DNA from: Actinopolymorpha pittospori | GTDB taxonomy: Bacteria > Actinomycetota > Actinomycetes > Propionibacteriales > Actinopolymorphaceae | Length of the DNA: 64,000 nucleotides | NCBI RefSeq assembly: GCF_014873875.1 | Contig: NZ_JADBEM010000001.1 | Span: forward strand, 7,192,001 to 7,256,000 | Reading direction: 5' to 3' | Part shown: one piece after another, positions 51,517-60,467 of the stretch | Position numbering within the stretch: the first letter of the stretch is position 1 | How the letters are laid out: every line of letters begins with the position of its first letter | Notes under the pieces: generated by a model | The model's database searches: none | What the model was told of the DNA's origin: nothing | What the model saw: only the letters and a program-made list of their open reading frames with translations | Position numbers and translations under genes: made by a program

Positions 51517-52446
51517 TCAACCTGGAAAGTCGGGACAGGTGGCTCCAGCCATCCCCATGAGCGGAGTCCTGCGCCGCAACACACCGACCTGCCACTCGAA
51601 CCCGTGTGGCTGGATCGAGCCGACGGCCATCTCGTGGATCTCGTCCGCGACACCGAGGAACACCCACGACCACAGGGCGGGAGTGATCAATGCCCAGTCG
51701 AGTTCGTCGAGGGGTCGCACCCCGTCGTACCCACGGACGACCTCGTCCCGCTTCGCACGCCAGGCCAGCGCGAAGTCGGACACGCGATGGTTGAGGTGCG
51801 TTGCCTCGAAGTCGACGACGCCGGTCAACCTGCCGTCCCGGCAGAGCAGGTTGGGGAGGCCGAAGTCGCCGTGGATGACCATGAGCAGCCGGTCGCGAAG
51901 ATCCAGGGCGTCGAAGGCTTCGCGCGCGCGGTCGGCGTGCCAACGCAGGATGCGGGCAGACTCGGGAAAGAACCGCTCGTACTCACGAAGCCGACGCGTC
52001 AGCACGGGGTCCGCCACGATCCGTTCGGCGCGCTCGCACCCCGGTCGTTGCCCCAGGTCGGCGAGCGTCTCCAGATCGGCATGCAGCCGCGCGAGGAGCC
52101 GACCGACCGCACGTAGCTCCGACGGCGATTCGGTAACTACGGGAGGTGCCCCGGGGAGCCGTGCGAACAGGCACCACGTGCGGCCATCAACCACCAGCGG
52201 CCCGTCGACCGCCACCGGAACGGGCCAGCCCAGCGCATCCAGACGCTGGAGCACCTGTAGCTCGTACCCGATGTCGCCCAGGGGCTTGTCCTGGTAGCGC
52301 CGCAGCACCAGTGGGCGACCGTCCCGAGACACCCGCCAGTGCAGGTTCGCGCGCCCGCCCAGGTAGCCCTCCACCCGCAACGCCCACCGGGCCAGCACCT
52401 CGCTCGGCGGCGACGGGCGATCGGCTCCCTGCGGCAGTCGTGTCAC
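51517..52446 (-). CDS. Aminoglycoside phosphotransferase-fold kinase (APH family)
   Basis: A 309-residue protein, GTG start at 52446. The kinase-like motif is VIHGDFGLPNLL (H192, D194, N199) followed by GVVDFE (D212), the metal-binding Asp. Members phosphorylate antibiotics, sugars, homoserine or choline; nothing here points to resistance. It is monocistronic, with a hydrophilic N-terminus and no signal. Confidence 0.85.
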   Translation of the reverse strand: MTRLPQGADRPSPPSEVLARWALRVEGYLGGRANLHWRVSRDGRPLVLRRYQDKPLGDIGYELQVLQRLDALGWPVPVAVDGPLVVDGRTWCLFARLPGAPPVVTESPSELRAVGRLLARLHADLETLADLGQRPGCERAERIVADPVLTRRLREYERFFPESARILRWHADRAREAFDALDLRDRLLMVIHGDFGLPNLLCRDGRLTGVVDFEATHLNHRVSDFALAWRAKRDEVVRGYDGVRPLDELDWALITPALWSWVFLGVADEIHEMAVGSIQPHGFEWQVGVLRRRTPLMGMAGATCPDFPG

Positions 52447-52699
52447 CCGCCAATCCTGCCGCAGCCACCATGCCGTTGCGCTTTCCTTGACCGCTCAAGT
52501 GCGGCCACCAGGCCGTTGACCGGATGCGGACGCCGCGTAACGATTCCGCTCCCGCCACCGATATGCCCTTCGGGACCGTGGCCGAGTGGCACGGAGCCGC
52601 CGGCGCTCTCTGGCGGGAGATGCCGGAACGTCGTTCCGTCCCTCGAACGCGAGGTGCTCTCGGCGGGTGGAGCCTCCTCTCTACCCGCCGGGGGCTCGG
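52447..52699. other. Intergenic DNA before the TMEM175 remnant
   Basis: No gene is supported. Parts may be unrecognisably decayed 5' sequence of the TMEM175 gene, but no frame shows its first helix or the RxxxFSDG motif. Confidence 0.4.
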
Positions 52700-53079
52700 G
52701 GAGTGTCGCGCGTGCCCTTCCCCACCGCTGTGCTCTCGGACGCGCTCGCCGAAGGCGGCCGGCACGACGAACAGGTCGCCGTGGTGTTCTACGCCCTGGT
52801 CGTCGCCGTCATGTCGGCTCCCTGGTGGCTGCCTTCAGCTACCTGCGCAGCAGGCCGTACCTGCTGGAGACCGGCGTCGATCCTGCCTGTCCGGGCACCC
52901 AGCGGGCCCGCCCGATCACCGGGATCGGGCTGTACGCGGTGAGCGCCCTCGCGGGCTGGTTCGTCCCGCCGCTGCGGCTGGCACTGATCGTCGTCATGAT
53001 CGCCTACCACGCCCTCACCAGCGAGGGTCTGCGCGAAGGCCAGTTCGGCCGGGTCCTCACCGCTCGCCGCGGCCGCTGA
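52700..53079 (+). pseudogene. TMEM175-family channel remnant (C-terminal part, frameshifted)
   Basis: From about 52709 one frame reads VPFPTAVLSDALAEGG and QVAVVFYALVVAVMSAPWW, the middle of TMEM175-like potassium channel proteins. At about 52825 the sense moves to the next frame, giving FSYLRSRPYLLETGVDP, ITGIGLYAVSALAGWFVPP and AYHALTSEGLREGQFG, ending at TGA 53077-53079. The N-terminal half with the RxxxFSDG motif is missing. Confidence 0.7.
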
Positions 53080-53135
53080 GACGGTGGCGCGCCGAGGCGG
53101 GGCATGTGTTCCAGGCGGGGTGCCGGCGGCGCCTA

Positions 53136-54575
53136 TCACCCTCGGTAGGTCTCGAGGAGGCGCAGCCACACCTCACTGATGGTGGGGAAGGCAGGCACTG
53201 CGTGCCACAACCTCTCCACGGGCGTCTCCCCCGCCACGACGACAGTGGCGGAGTGCAGAAGCTCGGCAACTCCCGGGCCCGCGAAGGTGACGCCGACAAC
53301 GGTGGAGCGGTCCGGATCGACCAGCATCCGGGCTTTGCCCTGGTAGCCCTTCGCGTACTGGACCGCGCCGGCCACACTGCCGATCTCGTAGTCGATCACA
53401 TCGACATGGCGGCCGGTGCGCCGCGCCTCCGTAGTGGTCAAGCCGACGGAAGCGATCTCGGGGTGGGTGAAGACGACCTGCGGTACGGCCGCGGTGTCAG
53501 CGGTCGTCTGATGGGCGCCCCACGGGCGCTCGTCCAGCGATTCACCGTTGGCGCGGGCGGCAATCACGGCGCCGGTGATCCGAGCCTGATACTTGCCCTG
53601 ATGGGTGAGCAGGGCGCGGCGGTTGACGTCCCCGGCGGCATAGAGCCAGCCGCCGGGAACCTCCGGCACCACGCCGGTGTCGTCCACGGTCAGCCACGAG
53701 CCCGGGGTGAGCCCGATGCTTTCCAGGCCGATGTCGTCGGTGCGCGGAGCCCGGCCGGTGGCGAAGAGTATCTCGTCTGCGACCATCTGCCCGCCGTCAG
53801 CGAGGGTGATCCGCACCTCACTGCCGGGGCCGTCCTCCCGTACCGCGGAGGCGACAGTGGTATCGAACCGCACGTCGACACCCGCCTCGCGCAGGCTATC
53901 GGCGACCATCTCACCCGCGAAGGGTTCCATGCGGGACAGCAGTCCCGTGCCGCGAACCAGCAGGGTCACCTGGGCACCGAGCCCCTGCCAGGCGGTGGCC
54001 ATCTCGACCGCCACCACGCCTCCCCCGACCACGGCGAGCCGTCCGGGAACCTCGTGTGCGCTGGTCGCGTTCCGGCTGGTCCAGGGGCGCAGAGTGTCCA
54101 GTCCGGGCAGGTCCGGCAGCGCGGCGCGGCTACCGGTGCACACGGCTACGGCCTGACGGGCCTCCAGACGAACGGTGGCGCCGTCCGGCGTGCGGACCGC
54201 CACGTGCCGGGGTCCTTCCATGCGGCCGTGTCCGCGCACCAGGTCAACGCCGACCGAGGTCAGCCAGTCGACCTGATCGTCGTCGGTCCAGTTCGAGACG
54301 ATCTCGTCGCGGTGTGCGAGTACGGCGGCGGCGTCCAGTGCTCCGCCCATCCCCGGGTCCAGGCCCACGACCCGGCGCGCGTCGGCGCGTACCAGCACCG
54401 GCCTCAGCAAAGCCTTGCTCGGCTCGCAGGCCCAGAATGAGCACTCGCCGCCGATCAGTTCACTCTCGATGATGACGGTGCTCAGACCTGCGGCGCGGGT
54501 GCGGTCGGCGACGTTCTCGCCGACCGGACCGGCGCCGATCACGACGACGTCGTACGTGCGGGGAGCGTCGTTCAT
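53136..54575 (-). CDS. Flavin disulfide reductase-like oxidoreductase (pyridine nucleotide-disulfide family)
   Basis: A 479-residue protein, ATG 54575 with GGAGGAC upstream. FAD motif VVVIGAGPVGE (12-20), redox disulfide C45/C50 in GGECSFWACEPSK, NAD(P)H motif LAVVGGGVVAVEMA, and second FAD motif WLYAAGDVN. Length and domain order match dihydrolipoamide dehydrogenase and mercuric reductase. The C-terminal HPT His that assists the thiolate is replaced by Phe (AFPTISE, F463). The wider disulfide context (SFWACEPSK instead of NVGCIPSK) marks an actinobacterial side branch with unknown electron acceptor. No lipoyl-complex genes are nearby. Confidence 0.88.
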   Translation of the reverse strand: MNDAPRTYDVVVIGAGPVGENVADRTRAAGLSTVIIESELIGGECSFWACEPSKALLRPVLVRADARRVVGLDPGMGGALDAAAVLAHRDEIVSNWTDDDQVDWLTSVGVDLVRGHGRMEGPRHVAVRTPDGATVRLEARQAVAVCTGSRAALPDLPGLDTLRPWTSRNATSAHEVPGRLAVVGGGVVAVEMATAWQGLGAQVTLLVRGTGLLSRMEPFAGEMVADSLREAGVDVRFDTTVASAVREDGPGSEVRITLADGGQMVADEILFATGRAPRTDDIGLESIGLTPGSWLTVDDTGVVPEVPGGWLYAAGDVNRRALLTHQGKYQARITGAVIAARANGESLDERPWGAHQTTADTAAVPQVVFTHPEIASVGLTTTEARRTGRHVDVIDYEIGSVAGAVQYAKGYQGKARMLVDPDRSTVVGVTFAGPGVAELLHSATVVVAGETPVERLWHAVPAFPTISEVWLRLLETYRG

Positions 54576-54709
54576 CTCATGTCCTCCACATCTGCCCGGC
54601 TCTACCACCACGGATCCCGGCGGAACGTGTCACGGCACGCCCGGGCAGGCCGCCAGGTGATGGAGTTCGCCATCGACGGGACAGCATCCCGAAGGAGGCC
54701 GAGACCGAC

Positions 54710-55156
54710 TCAGCGTCCGGGCAGCCGCTCCGTGATCTCCTGGAGTACCCAGCCGTTGCCGTCCGGGTCCGTGAACGAGGCGAACGAGGCGTAACTCGTC
54801 CGCTGCGGGTCCGGGCCCGACACCCGGTCCACCTCACCCGCGTGGTGGAAAACGCCACCGGCATCGTGGAACACCTCGCCCACGTCGACGCCTCGAGATA
54901 CCAGCTCCGCCCTGGCCTGCTCGATGTCGGAAGCGACCAGGTGCAGTCCCTGGACCGAACCTGGCTTCGCGGTCGTGACGCCGGTTCCGAAAATGACTGA
55001 GCATCCTGAGCCGGGGGGCGTCACCTGTACCACCCGGTAGTTGTCGGCGCTGGCAAGATCGGCATCAAGGCGGAAGCCCATGCGGTCGGCGTAGAAGTCC
55101 TTGGCCCGGTCCACGTCCGAGACGGGCAGCACCACGACTTCGAGTCTCATATCCAT
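54710..55156 (-). CDS. VOC-superfamily (glyoxalase/bleomycin resistance-like) protein
   Basis: A 148-residue protein; ATG 55156 (MDMRLEVVVLPVSDVDRA) is used. It has two beta-alpha-beta-beta-beta modules: VVVLPVSDVDRAKDFYAD and GVQGLHLVASDIEQAR-like motifs, ending FTDPDGNGWVLQEI. Such proteins are metal-dependent isomerases, dioxygenases or drug-binding proteins; the substrate cannot be told. An insert with HDAGGVFHHAGEVDRVSG precedes the last strands. It stands alone, divergent from the PadR gene by about 260 bp. Confidence 0.85.
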   Translation of the reverse strand: MDMRLEVVVLPVSDVDRAKDFYADRMGFRLDADLASADNYRVVQVTPPGSGCSVIFGTGVTTAKPGSVQGLHLVASDIEQARAELVSRGVDVGEVFHDAGGVFHHAGEVDRVSGPDPQRTSYASFASFTDPDGNGWVLQEITERLPGR

Positions 55157-55376
55157 GCTCGTGCCTCGACTTCTTTGTCCCATCGTCAGAACCGACGATG
55201 GACCCGCGACAGTTCATCGCGGCTCGATGCCAGCCATTAATACCTCAGGATTGTCTTTCGAACCGGCCGACATGCGGGCCCGTCCCGCATCGTCCGTCAG
55301 CCCCGTTTCACCTCCACACCTCCCCATGGGCACGTCCGCGCTCAGGTGCTCGCGCTACTGGCGGTAGCCGCCTCCG

Positions 55377-55403
55377 TATAGTAGGTTCCGGCTATTAGGA
55401 ACC
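55377..55403 (+). promoter_or_regulatory. -10 element and operator of the PadR operon
   Basis: TATAGT (55377-55382) is a good -10 hexamer. Directly after it GGTTCC (55384-55389) and GGAACC (55398-55403) form an 8-bp-spaced inverted repeat 11 bp before the PadR start. A repressor bound there would cover the transcription start. Confidence 0.55.
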
Positions 55404-55414
55404 GGTGAGGTGAG

Positions 55415-56047
55415 ATGGCGAAGCGGAAGGTCTCCAACACGTTGGCGTTGGCCGTGCTCGGCCTGCTGCAGGAGAAGTCGATGCATCCGTACGAGATGGC
55501 CTCGACGCTGCGCGAGCGGTACAAGGACACCGCGTTCAAGATCAACTCCGGGTCGCTCTACGACACGGTGGAGGCCCTGGTCCGGCACGGCTGGATCGAG
55601 CCGGTGACGACGGGCCGCGAGGGCAGGCGCCCGGAGCGGACCGTGTACGCACCCACCGAGCTCGGCCAGGGCGAGTTCGTTCGCTGGGTCGACGAGCTCA
55701 TCCGCACCCCCGTGGCGGAGCACCCGAAGTTCATGGCCGCCGTGTCCTACCTCGGCGCGCTCGGGCCGGACGGTGCGGTGGACGCGCTGACCGAACGAGC
55801 GGACCAGCTGGGCCGGCGGATCGCGGAGACCAGGAACGTCCTGGCCGACACGGTCGGCTCCGGTCAGATCCCCAGGCTCTACATGATCGAGGTCGAGTGC
55901 GCGTTGCACGCCTGGGAAGCCGAACGGGCCTGGACCGAGCAGACCATCGCCGAGATCCGCGACGGCAGCCTGCCCTGGCCCCAGCTGCAGGAAACCGACC
56001 AGGGATGGACCTGGTCCCCCGACACGGAACAGCGAGGAGCGACATGA
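55415..56047 (+). CDS. PadR-family transcriptional regulator
   Basis: A 210-residue regulator, ATG 55415 with GGTGAGGTGAG upstream. Winged helix: LALAVLGLLQEKSMHPYEMA, NSGSLYDTVEALVRHGWIE and the REGRRPERTVYAPT wing. The C-terminal helical dimerisation arm is about 100-195. PadR proteins bind phenolics, drugs or flavins. The overlapping FAD monooxygenase gene makes an aromatic substrate or drug a reasonable inducer. Confidence 0.92.
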   Translation: MAKRKVSNTLALAVLGLLQEKSMHPYEMASTLRERYKDTAFKINSGSLYDTVEALVRHGWIEPVTTGREGRRPERTVYAPTELGQGEFVRWVDELIRTPVAEHPKFMAAVSYLGALGPDGAVDALTERADQLGRRIAETRNVLADTVGSGQIPRLYMIEVECALHAWEAERAWTEQTIAEIRDGSLPWPQLQETDQGWTWSPDTEQRGAT

Positions 56048-57573
56048 CCGACGTGGTGATCGTCGGAGCCGGTCCGGCCGGGCTCCTGCTCGCCGGCGAA
56101 CTCCGCCTCACCGGCATCGACGCCGTCGTACTCGAACGCCACTCCCGCCGCCCCGACTTCTGCCGCGGCTTCAACCTCAACGCCCGCGCCCTGGACCTGT
56201 TGGCGCGACGCAGCCTCGCCGAGCAGCTGATCGCCGAGGGCTGGCAGGCCCCGCAGGCGGCGTTCTCCGGTCTTCCGGTGACGCTCGGCCTTGCCGGCAC
56301 CCACACCGACCACCCGTACTCCTTGGGCATCCCGCAGACCCGGGTGGAGGAGTTCCTCGAGGGCCACGCCCTCGACCTGGGGGCCGACATCCGGCGCGGA
56401 CACGAGTTCCGCGCCCTGGACCAGGATGCCGAGTCGGTCACCGTCACCGTGGGCACCAGCGACGGTGACTACCGTCTGCGGGCCGCCTATGTGGTGGGCT
56501 GCGACGGTGGCCGCAGCACGGTCCGCAAACAGGCCGGCATCGACTTCCCCGGCACCGCGTCGACCCGCTTCACCCTGCTCGGTGACGTCGAACTCGCCGA
56601 ACCCGAGGCGTTGCCCTTCGGCGTGACCGCGGGCCCTGGCGGGGCGGTGTTCGTCATTCCCCGACCCGGCTACGTCAGGATCGTCACCGCCGACCTGAAC
56701 CCTCCCGCGGACAAGGACGCCCCGGTCAGTCTGGACCTGCTCCAGGCCACCGTGGACGAGGTGCTCGGGCGGCACGTCGAGCTGCGCGCGCCGCGCTGGC
56801 TGACCCGGTTCGGCGACGCTGCCCGGCAGGCTGCCGCCTACGTCCGGGGCAGGGTCGTCCTGGCCGGGGACGCCGCGCACATTCATCCGCCGGCCGGGGC
56901 GATCGGCGTCAACGTCGCCCTGGACGACGCGTTCAACCTGGGCTGGAAACTCGCCGCCACCGTACGCGGGGACGCTCCGGCGCACCTGCTCGACAGCTAC
57001 CACTCCGAACGCCACCAGGCAGGCGCGCAGGTGCTGGCCAACACCCAGGCCCAGGTGCTGCTCAGCGAGGCCGGCGAGCGGCTCGGACCGCTCACCGACC
57101 TGCTCACCCGCGTCGCCGGCCACTCCGCGGGCAACCGCGCCTTCGCCGAGACCATCACCGGCCTGGACACCCGCTACGACATGTACTCCGACGTCGACCA
57201 TCCCTGGCTTGGTCGTCTCGCTCCCAACCTCACGCTGGACACCCGCGCCGGTCGCACCGATCTCGCCACGCTGCAGACCGCCGGCCGCGGCGTTCTGCTC
57301 GACCTGACCGGCGCAGACGTCGTCGGTGAGGCGGCCGCAGGCTGGGCCGACCGGGTCGACATCGTCGCGGCGAGCTGTCCCGCTCGTCCCGAACTCCGCG
57401 CCGTGCTCGTACGGCCGGACGGCCACACCGCCTGGGTGGGCACCACGGATCACGACTCCGTCGACGGTCTCGGTCAGGCACTCCACCACTGGCACGGCCC
57501 GGCGGCACACCACGCGACCACGGCGACCATCACGGTCACGGCGCCCACCGTCACTACAGCAAGATCGCGTTGA
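56044..57573 (+). CDS. FAD-dependent aromatic monooxygenase
   Basis: A 509-residue class A flavoprotein, ATG 56044 overlapping the PadR stop (ATGA), with GAGGAG upstream. FAD motif GAGPAG (8-13), middle DG-like motif VGCDGGRSTVRK, and GDAAHIHPPAG followed by NVALDDAFNLGWKLA. The C-terminal thioredoxin-like domain (about 395-509) lacks CxxC. Relatives are the PheA/TetX/RdmE-like hydroxylases of phenols, polyketides and rifamycin or tetracycline. Regulator and enzyme form a compact xenobiotic or antibiotic response unit. Confidence 0.9.
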   Translation: MTDVVIVGAGPAGLLLAGELRLTGIDAVVLERHSRRPDFCRGFNLNARALDLLARRSLAEQLIAEGWQAPQAAFSGLPVTLGLAGTHTDHPYSLGIPQTRVEEFLEGHALDLGADIRRGHEFRALDQDAESVTVTVGTSDGDYRLRAAYVVGCDGGRSTVRKQAGIDFPGTASTRFTLLGDVELAEPEALPFGVTAGPGGAVFVIPRPGYVRIVTADLNPPADKDAPVSLDLLQATVDEVLGRHVELRAPRWLTRFGDAARQAAAYVRGRVVLAGDAAHIHPPAGAIGVNVALDDAFNLGWKLAATVRGDAPAHLLDSYHSERHQAGAQVLANTQAQVLLSEAGERLGPLTDLLTRVAGHSAGNRAFAETITGLDTRYDMYSDVDHPWLGRLAPNLTLDTRAGRTDLATLQTAGRGVLLDLTGADVVGEAAAGWADRVDIVAASCPARPELRAVLVRPDGHTAWVGTTDHDSVDGLGQALHHWHGPAAHHATTATITVTAPTVTTARSR

Positions 57574-57591
57574 CGAGACGGTCACCCCGCA

Positions 57592-58512
57592 TCAGCCGGT
57601 CGTCGTGTCGCCTTCCGGAGGCGCGCTGTCGGCCGGCAACCCGAGCACCTCGCGCGGTGTCGTACAGATCATCCGGCGCAGGTCGGCCTCGGCGACGCCG
57701 ACGTTGGCGAGGGAGTTCACGAACGCCTCCAGCAGGTCGGGCGGCCACGGGGCGAAGGGCTGTCCGCCGTCGGTGGAGATGACCGTGCGCTCCGGGCCGA
57801 CCGAGGCGATCAGGTCGGCGGCCTGCTGCAGGGTCATGGCGTGTCCCTGGTGCACGGCGATGGGGTAGGCGATGTTCGCGGCAATCTCCACGTAGGCGCC
57901 CCGCCGCGCCATCCGCCGGTAGAAGTCCTCGTCTCCGCGAGGGACGTGGAAGGCGTGGGTGATCAGGCAGCGTGTCCCCACCGACGCGCACTCCTCGACC
58001 AGTGTCTCGATCTCGGTCGTCGACAGATGGGCGGTCGCGAGGAACGCGCCGTGTTCGGCGACGAGCCGCACGATCTGGCGGACTTCGGGGAGCAGTTCGC
58101 CACCGTCGTCGAGGACGCTGAGACCGGCGCCGCTTCCACTCAGGTGGTCCGGGACCGTCATCGCGGCGATGCCGTACGTCCCGGCGCCGAACTCGGCGAT
58201 GTGCTCCCTGGAGTGGAACGTGGGCATGAACACCGCCCGCGCGCCCAGGGCGAGCGCGGCTCCGACGGCGTAGGGGTTGAAGCCTCCGACGTATCTGTTC
58301 AGGGTGATGGAGCCGTAGACCTCGACCTCGGGGACGAGGCGGCTCGCCAGTTGTGCCCGGCTCGTCGTGGCCTCGTGGTGGGCTTTGAGGAGGATGCCGG
58401 CCATGCCGGCCGCCCGCGCCCGCTCGGCGAAGTCGAGTGCGTCACCGCGGCGGACGAACAGTTCAGGACCGGCGTGCACGTGCAGGTCGATGGCGCCTTC
58501 GATAGTGATCAC
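57592..58512 (-). CDS. DUF6282 metal-dependent hydrolase-like protein
   Basis: A 306-residue TIM-barrel-like protein, GTG start at 58512. HxH motif DLHVHAGPE (H11, H13), KAHHEAT with a possible Lys/His ligand, TAHLSTTEIE, ITHAFHVPRG and STDGGQ near the end fit the amidohydrolase/PHP type. DUF6282 has no settled activity. The last 25 residues (ADSAPPEGDTTTG) are disordered. It is convergent with the monooxygenase and divergent from MASE1. Confidence 0.8.
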   Translation of the reverse strand: MITIEGAIDLHVHAGPELFVRRGDALDFAERARAAGMAGILLKAHHEATTSRAQLASRLVPEVEVYGSITLNRYVGGFNPYAVGAALALGARAVFMPTFHSREHIAEFGAGTYGIAAMTVPDHLSGSGAGLSVLDDGGELLPEVRQIVRLVAEHGAFLATAHLSTTEIETLVEECASVGTRCLITHAFHVPRGDEDFYRRMARRGAYVEIAANIAYPIAVHQGHAMTLQQAADLIASVGPERTVISTDGGQPFAPWPPDLLEAFVNSLANVGVAEADLRRMICTTPREVLGLPADSAPPEGDTTTG

Positions 58513-58574
58513 GACTCATCCTGTTCCCGTTGTGCGCTGGAACGACAGCCCCGCATCCTCCTCAGTGCGGCCTA

Positions 58575-58605
58575 CTCCGGCCGCCGATCTCTCCGGCCGC
58601 CGATC
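58575..58605. repeat. 15-bp direct repeat in DUF6282/MASE1 intergenic region
   Basis: CTCCGGCCGCCGATC is repeated at 58575-58589 and 58591-58605, one base apart. It is 63 bp upstream of the DUF6282 start and could be a regulator site. Confidence 0.6.
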
Positions 58606-58800
58606 CGCGCGGCACCGATCACCGGCGTCGAACAGGAGATGCCAGACGGCGAGCGCGCGGCTGGTCATGGTGCGCATTCGGAGGACGGGACGGATTGCTC
58701 AATGACAGGAATTCCGCATCATCCTCGCGGATCGGCCGATGCGGCGAGCTCGACGAATGTCGATGTGCAAACAAGGTAAGAGATCCGTACGATCCGCTTC

Positions 58801-59850
58801 GTGGTCGCACTCTCGGGCTCTCCGTGGCATTGGGCCAGGACGAGTTGGCCCTATTTCACGGCCAGCGCCGTCTACCTGGTCGTCGCGGTGGCCACCCGCC
58901 TAATGGCCGCAACGGGCCTGCTGGGTGAGGTGATCAGTCACAACCACATAGGTCTGGCCGGCCTGGCAAGCATCCTGGCAGGTATTCCGACCGCAATCGC
59001 CCTGGGCTGCATGCTTCTCATAGGTGTGCGTGGATGGCCGGGTATCCTCCTCGCCGGCTTGGTCGCGAACCTCTTGATCGGACTTCCGCCCTTGGCGGCA
59101 GCCGCAGTCGCGATAGTAAACGTCCTGACCCCATTGTCCGGATATACGCTGATGCGCCGCGCCGGATTTCGCCTCGACATTGATCGCCTTCGCGACGCGA
59201 TCGCGCTGGTGTTCCTCGGCGCCTTCGCCGGGACGTTGATCGAGGGGGTGTCGGTCGGCTTCGTGCTCAGTAGTTTCGGGCTGTCCACGCACTTCTTGGG
59301 CATCTGGTTGCTGGCCTGGACGGGTGATGCGATGGCCGTTCTGGTCGTCGTTCCGTTACTGCTCGTAGTCCGGCGCGCACGGCTGCCCCAACGCATCGAC
59401 AGGCGCCGGTGGCTGGAAGCAGGCGCCCTGTTGGCGGGTACTTTCTTGGCGGCCTGGGTCGGATCGACGACCTCCTTCGACGTTGTGTTCCTCGTCTTTC
59501 CGTTCCTGATCTGGGCCGCACTACGGTTCCAGCTCGCCGGGACCGCGCCCTCCGTGGCGGTGGCGATGGGGGTCGTGCTCGCCGCCGCGGCCGGCGGCAC
59601 CGGCCCGTTCGCCGGCGGGCACCTCTACACCACACTGATCACCCTGCAGGTGTTCAACGGCGCCACGGCACTGAGCGCGCTCCTGCTCGCCGTGATCATC
59701 ACCCAACGCAACAACGCGCAATGGGAGATCGAGGCCGCCCGCTGCCAGCTGGTCGACGCGATGGGCCGCCTTGACAGGGGACGCGACGGCGTCTCACCCC
59801 TCGGCTCCTTCGTCGCCCTACGCCGACACGACGTGGGCGACGGAGCCTGA
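58801..59850 (+). CDS. MASE1-domain membrane protein without output domain
   Basis: A 349-residue protein with GTG start and eight or so membrane helices forming a MASE1 sensor (ASAVYLVVAVATRLMA, GWPGILLAGLVANLLIG, TGDAMAVLVVVPLL and FLVFPFLIWAALRFQ). After the last helix comes a short coil (IITQRNNAQWEIEAARC) and then the stop, where GGDEF, kinase or phosphatase domains normally follow. It may be a genuine stand-alone sensor or a truncated gene. The 5' part has more A/T-ending codons than its neighbours. Confidence 0.85.
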   Translation: MVALSGSPWHWARTSWPYFTASAVYLVVAVATRLMAATGLLGEVISHNHIGLAGLASILAGIPTAIALGCMLLIGVRGWPGILLAGLVANLLIGLPPLAAAAVAIVNVLTPLSGYTLMRRAGFRLDIDRLRDAIALVFLGAFAGTLIEGVSVGFVLSSFGLSTHFLGIWLLAWTGDAMAVLVVVPLLLVVRRARLPQRIDRRRWLEAGALLAGTFLAAWVGSTTSFDVVFLVFPFLIWAALRFQLAGTAPSVAVAMGVVLAAAAGGTGPFAGGHLYTTLITLQVFNGATALSALLLAVIITQRNNAQWEIEAARCQLVDAMGRLDRGRDGVSPLGSFVALRRHDVGDGA

Positions 59851-59903
59851 CCACCTCGAGGCACGAGCCGGCTATGAATCTGAACCCATGCCGCAGCGGC
59901 ACG

Positions 59904-60385
59904 TCACGCCTTGATCAGCTGCTCGCTCAGCTCCCAGAGCCGCTGGGCGGACAGCGGGTCGATGGCGTGCGGCGCGATGCCGGACGGGATGTCGTGCTCG
60001 GCACCGAAGGTGACGGGCTTCGGGTCATGGTCCAGCGGTGAGATGTTGTTGTCCTTGAGGTAGACACCACCGATGTCGGCGAGCAGCGGACTGGTCGCCG
60101 CGAACACGATGGTGGCGGCCCCCTGCTGCGGGGTCCTCCTACCGCGGTCGGGGTCGATGATCGGCCGACCGGAGTCGTCGATGAGGCCCATGGCCCGCAG
60201 CTGGTCCTGGCCCGCCGAGCTGTTCAGGTTCGTGCCGACGATGACGCCTGGGTGCACGGCGTAGCCGCGGATGCCGTCCTCGGCGCATCGGCGGTCCAGC
60301 TCGACGGCGAACAGCACGTTGGCGGTCTTGGACTGGGCGTAGGCGAGGTGACCGTCGTAGCCGGAGACCAGTCCTTTCGTGACGG
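59904..60385 (-). pseudogene. SDR oxidoreductase remnant (C-terminal half)
   Basis: The frame encodes YDGHLAYAQSKTANVLFAVE, carrying the YxxxK catalytic pair, then GYAVHPGVIVGTNL and a C-terminal cap ending LWELSEQLIKA. The nucleotide-binding first half, with TGxxxGxG, is missing. The frame stays open upstream without a sensible start, and the aldo-keto reductase gene ends 83 bp away. A GTG at 60317 could start a 137-residue product lacking the YxxxK. Confidence 0.7.
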
Positions 60386-60467
60386 GTTGGCCGAGTCCTG
60401 TTCTGAGCCCGGGGCACGGCGGACGCTTCGGATGCGCCGGCTGTGCGAGAGCGGTAGGGGGTGGGGG

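Noticed and set aside
52524..54440. A 638-residue plus-strand frame over the disulfide reductase gene
   Set aside because: It lacks any motif and is opposite a well-conserved flavoprotein gene; only the TMEM175 remnant at its start region is meaningful, and that is in other frames.
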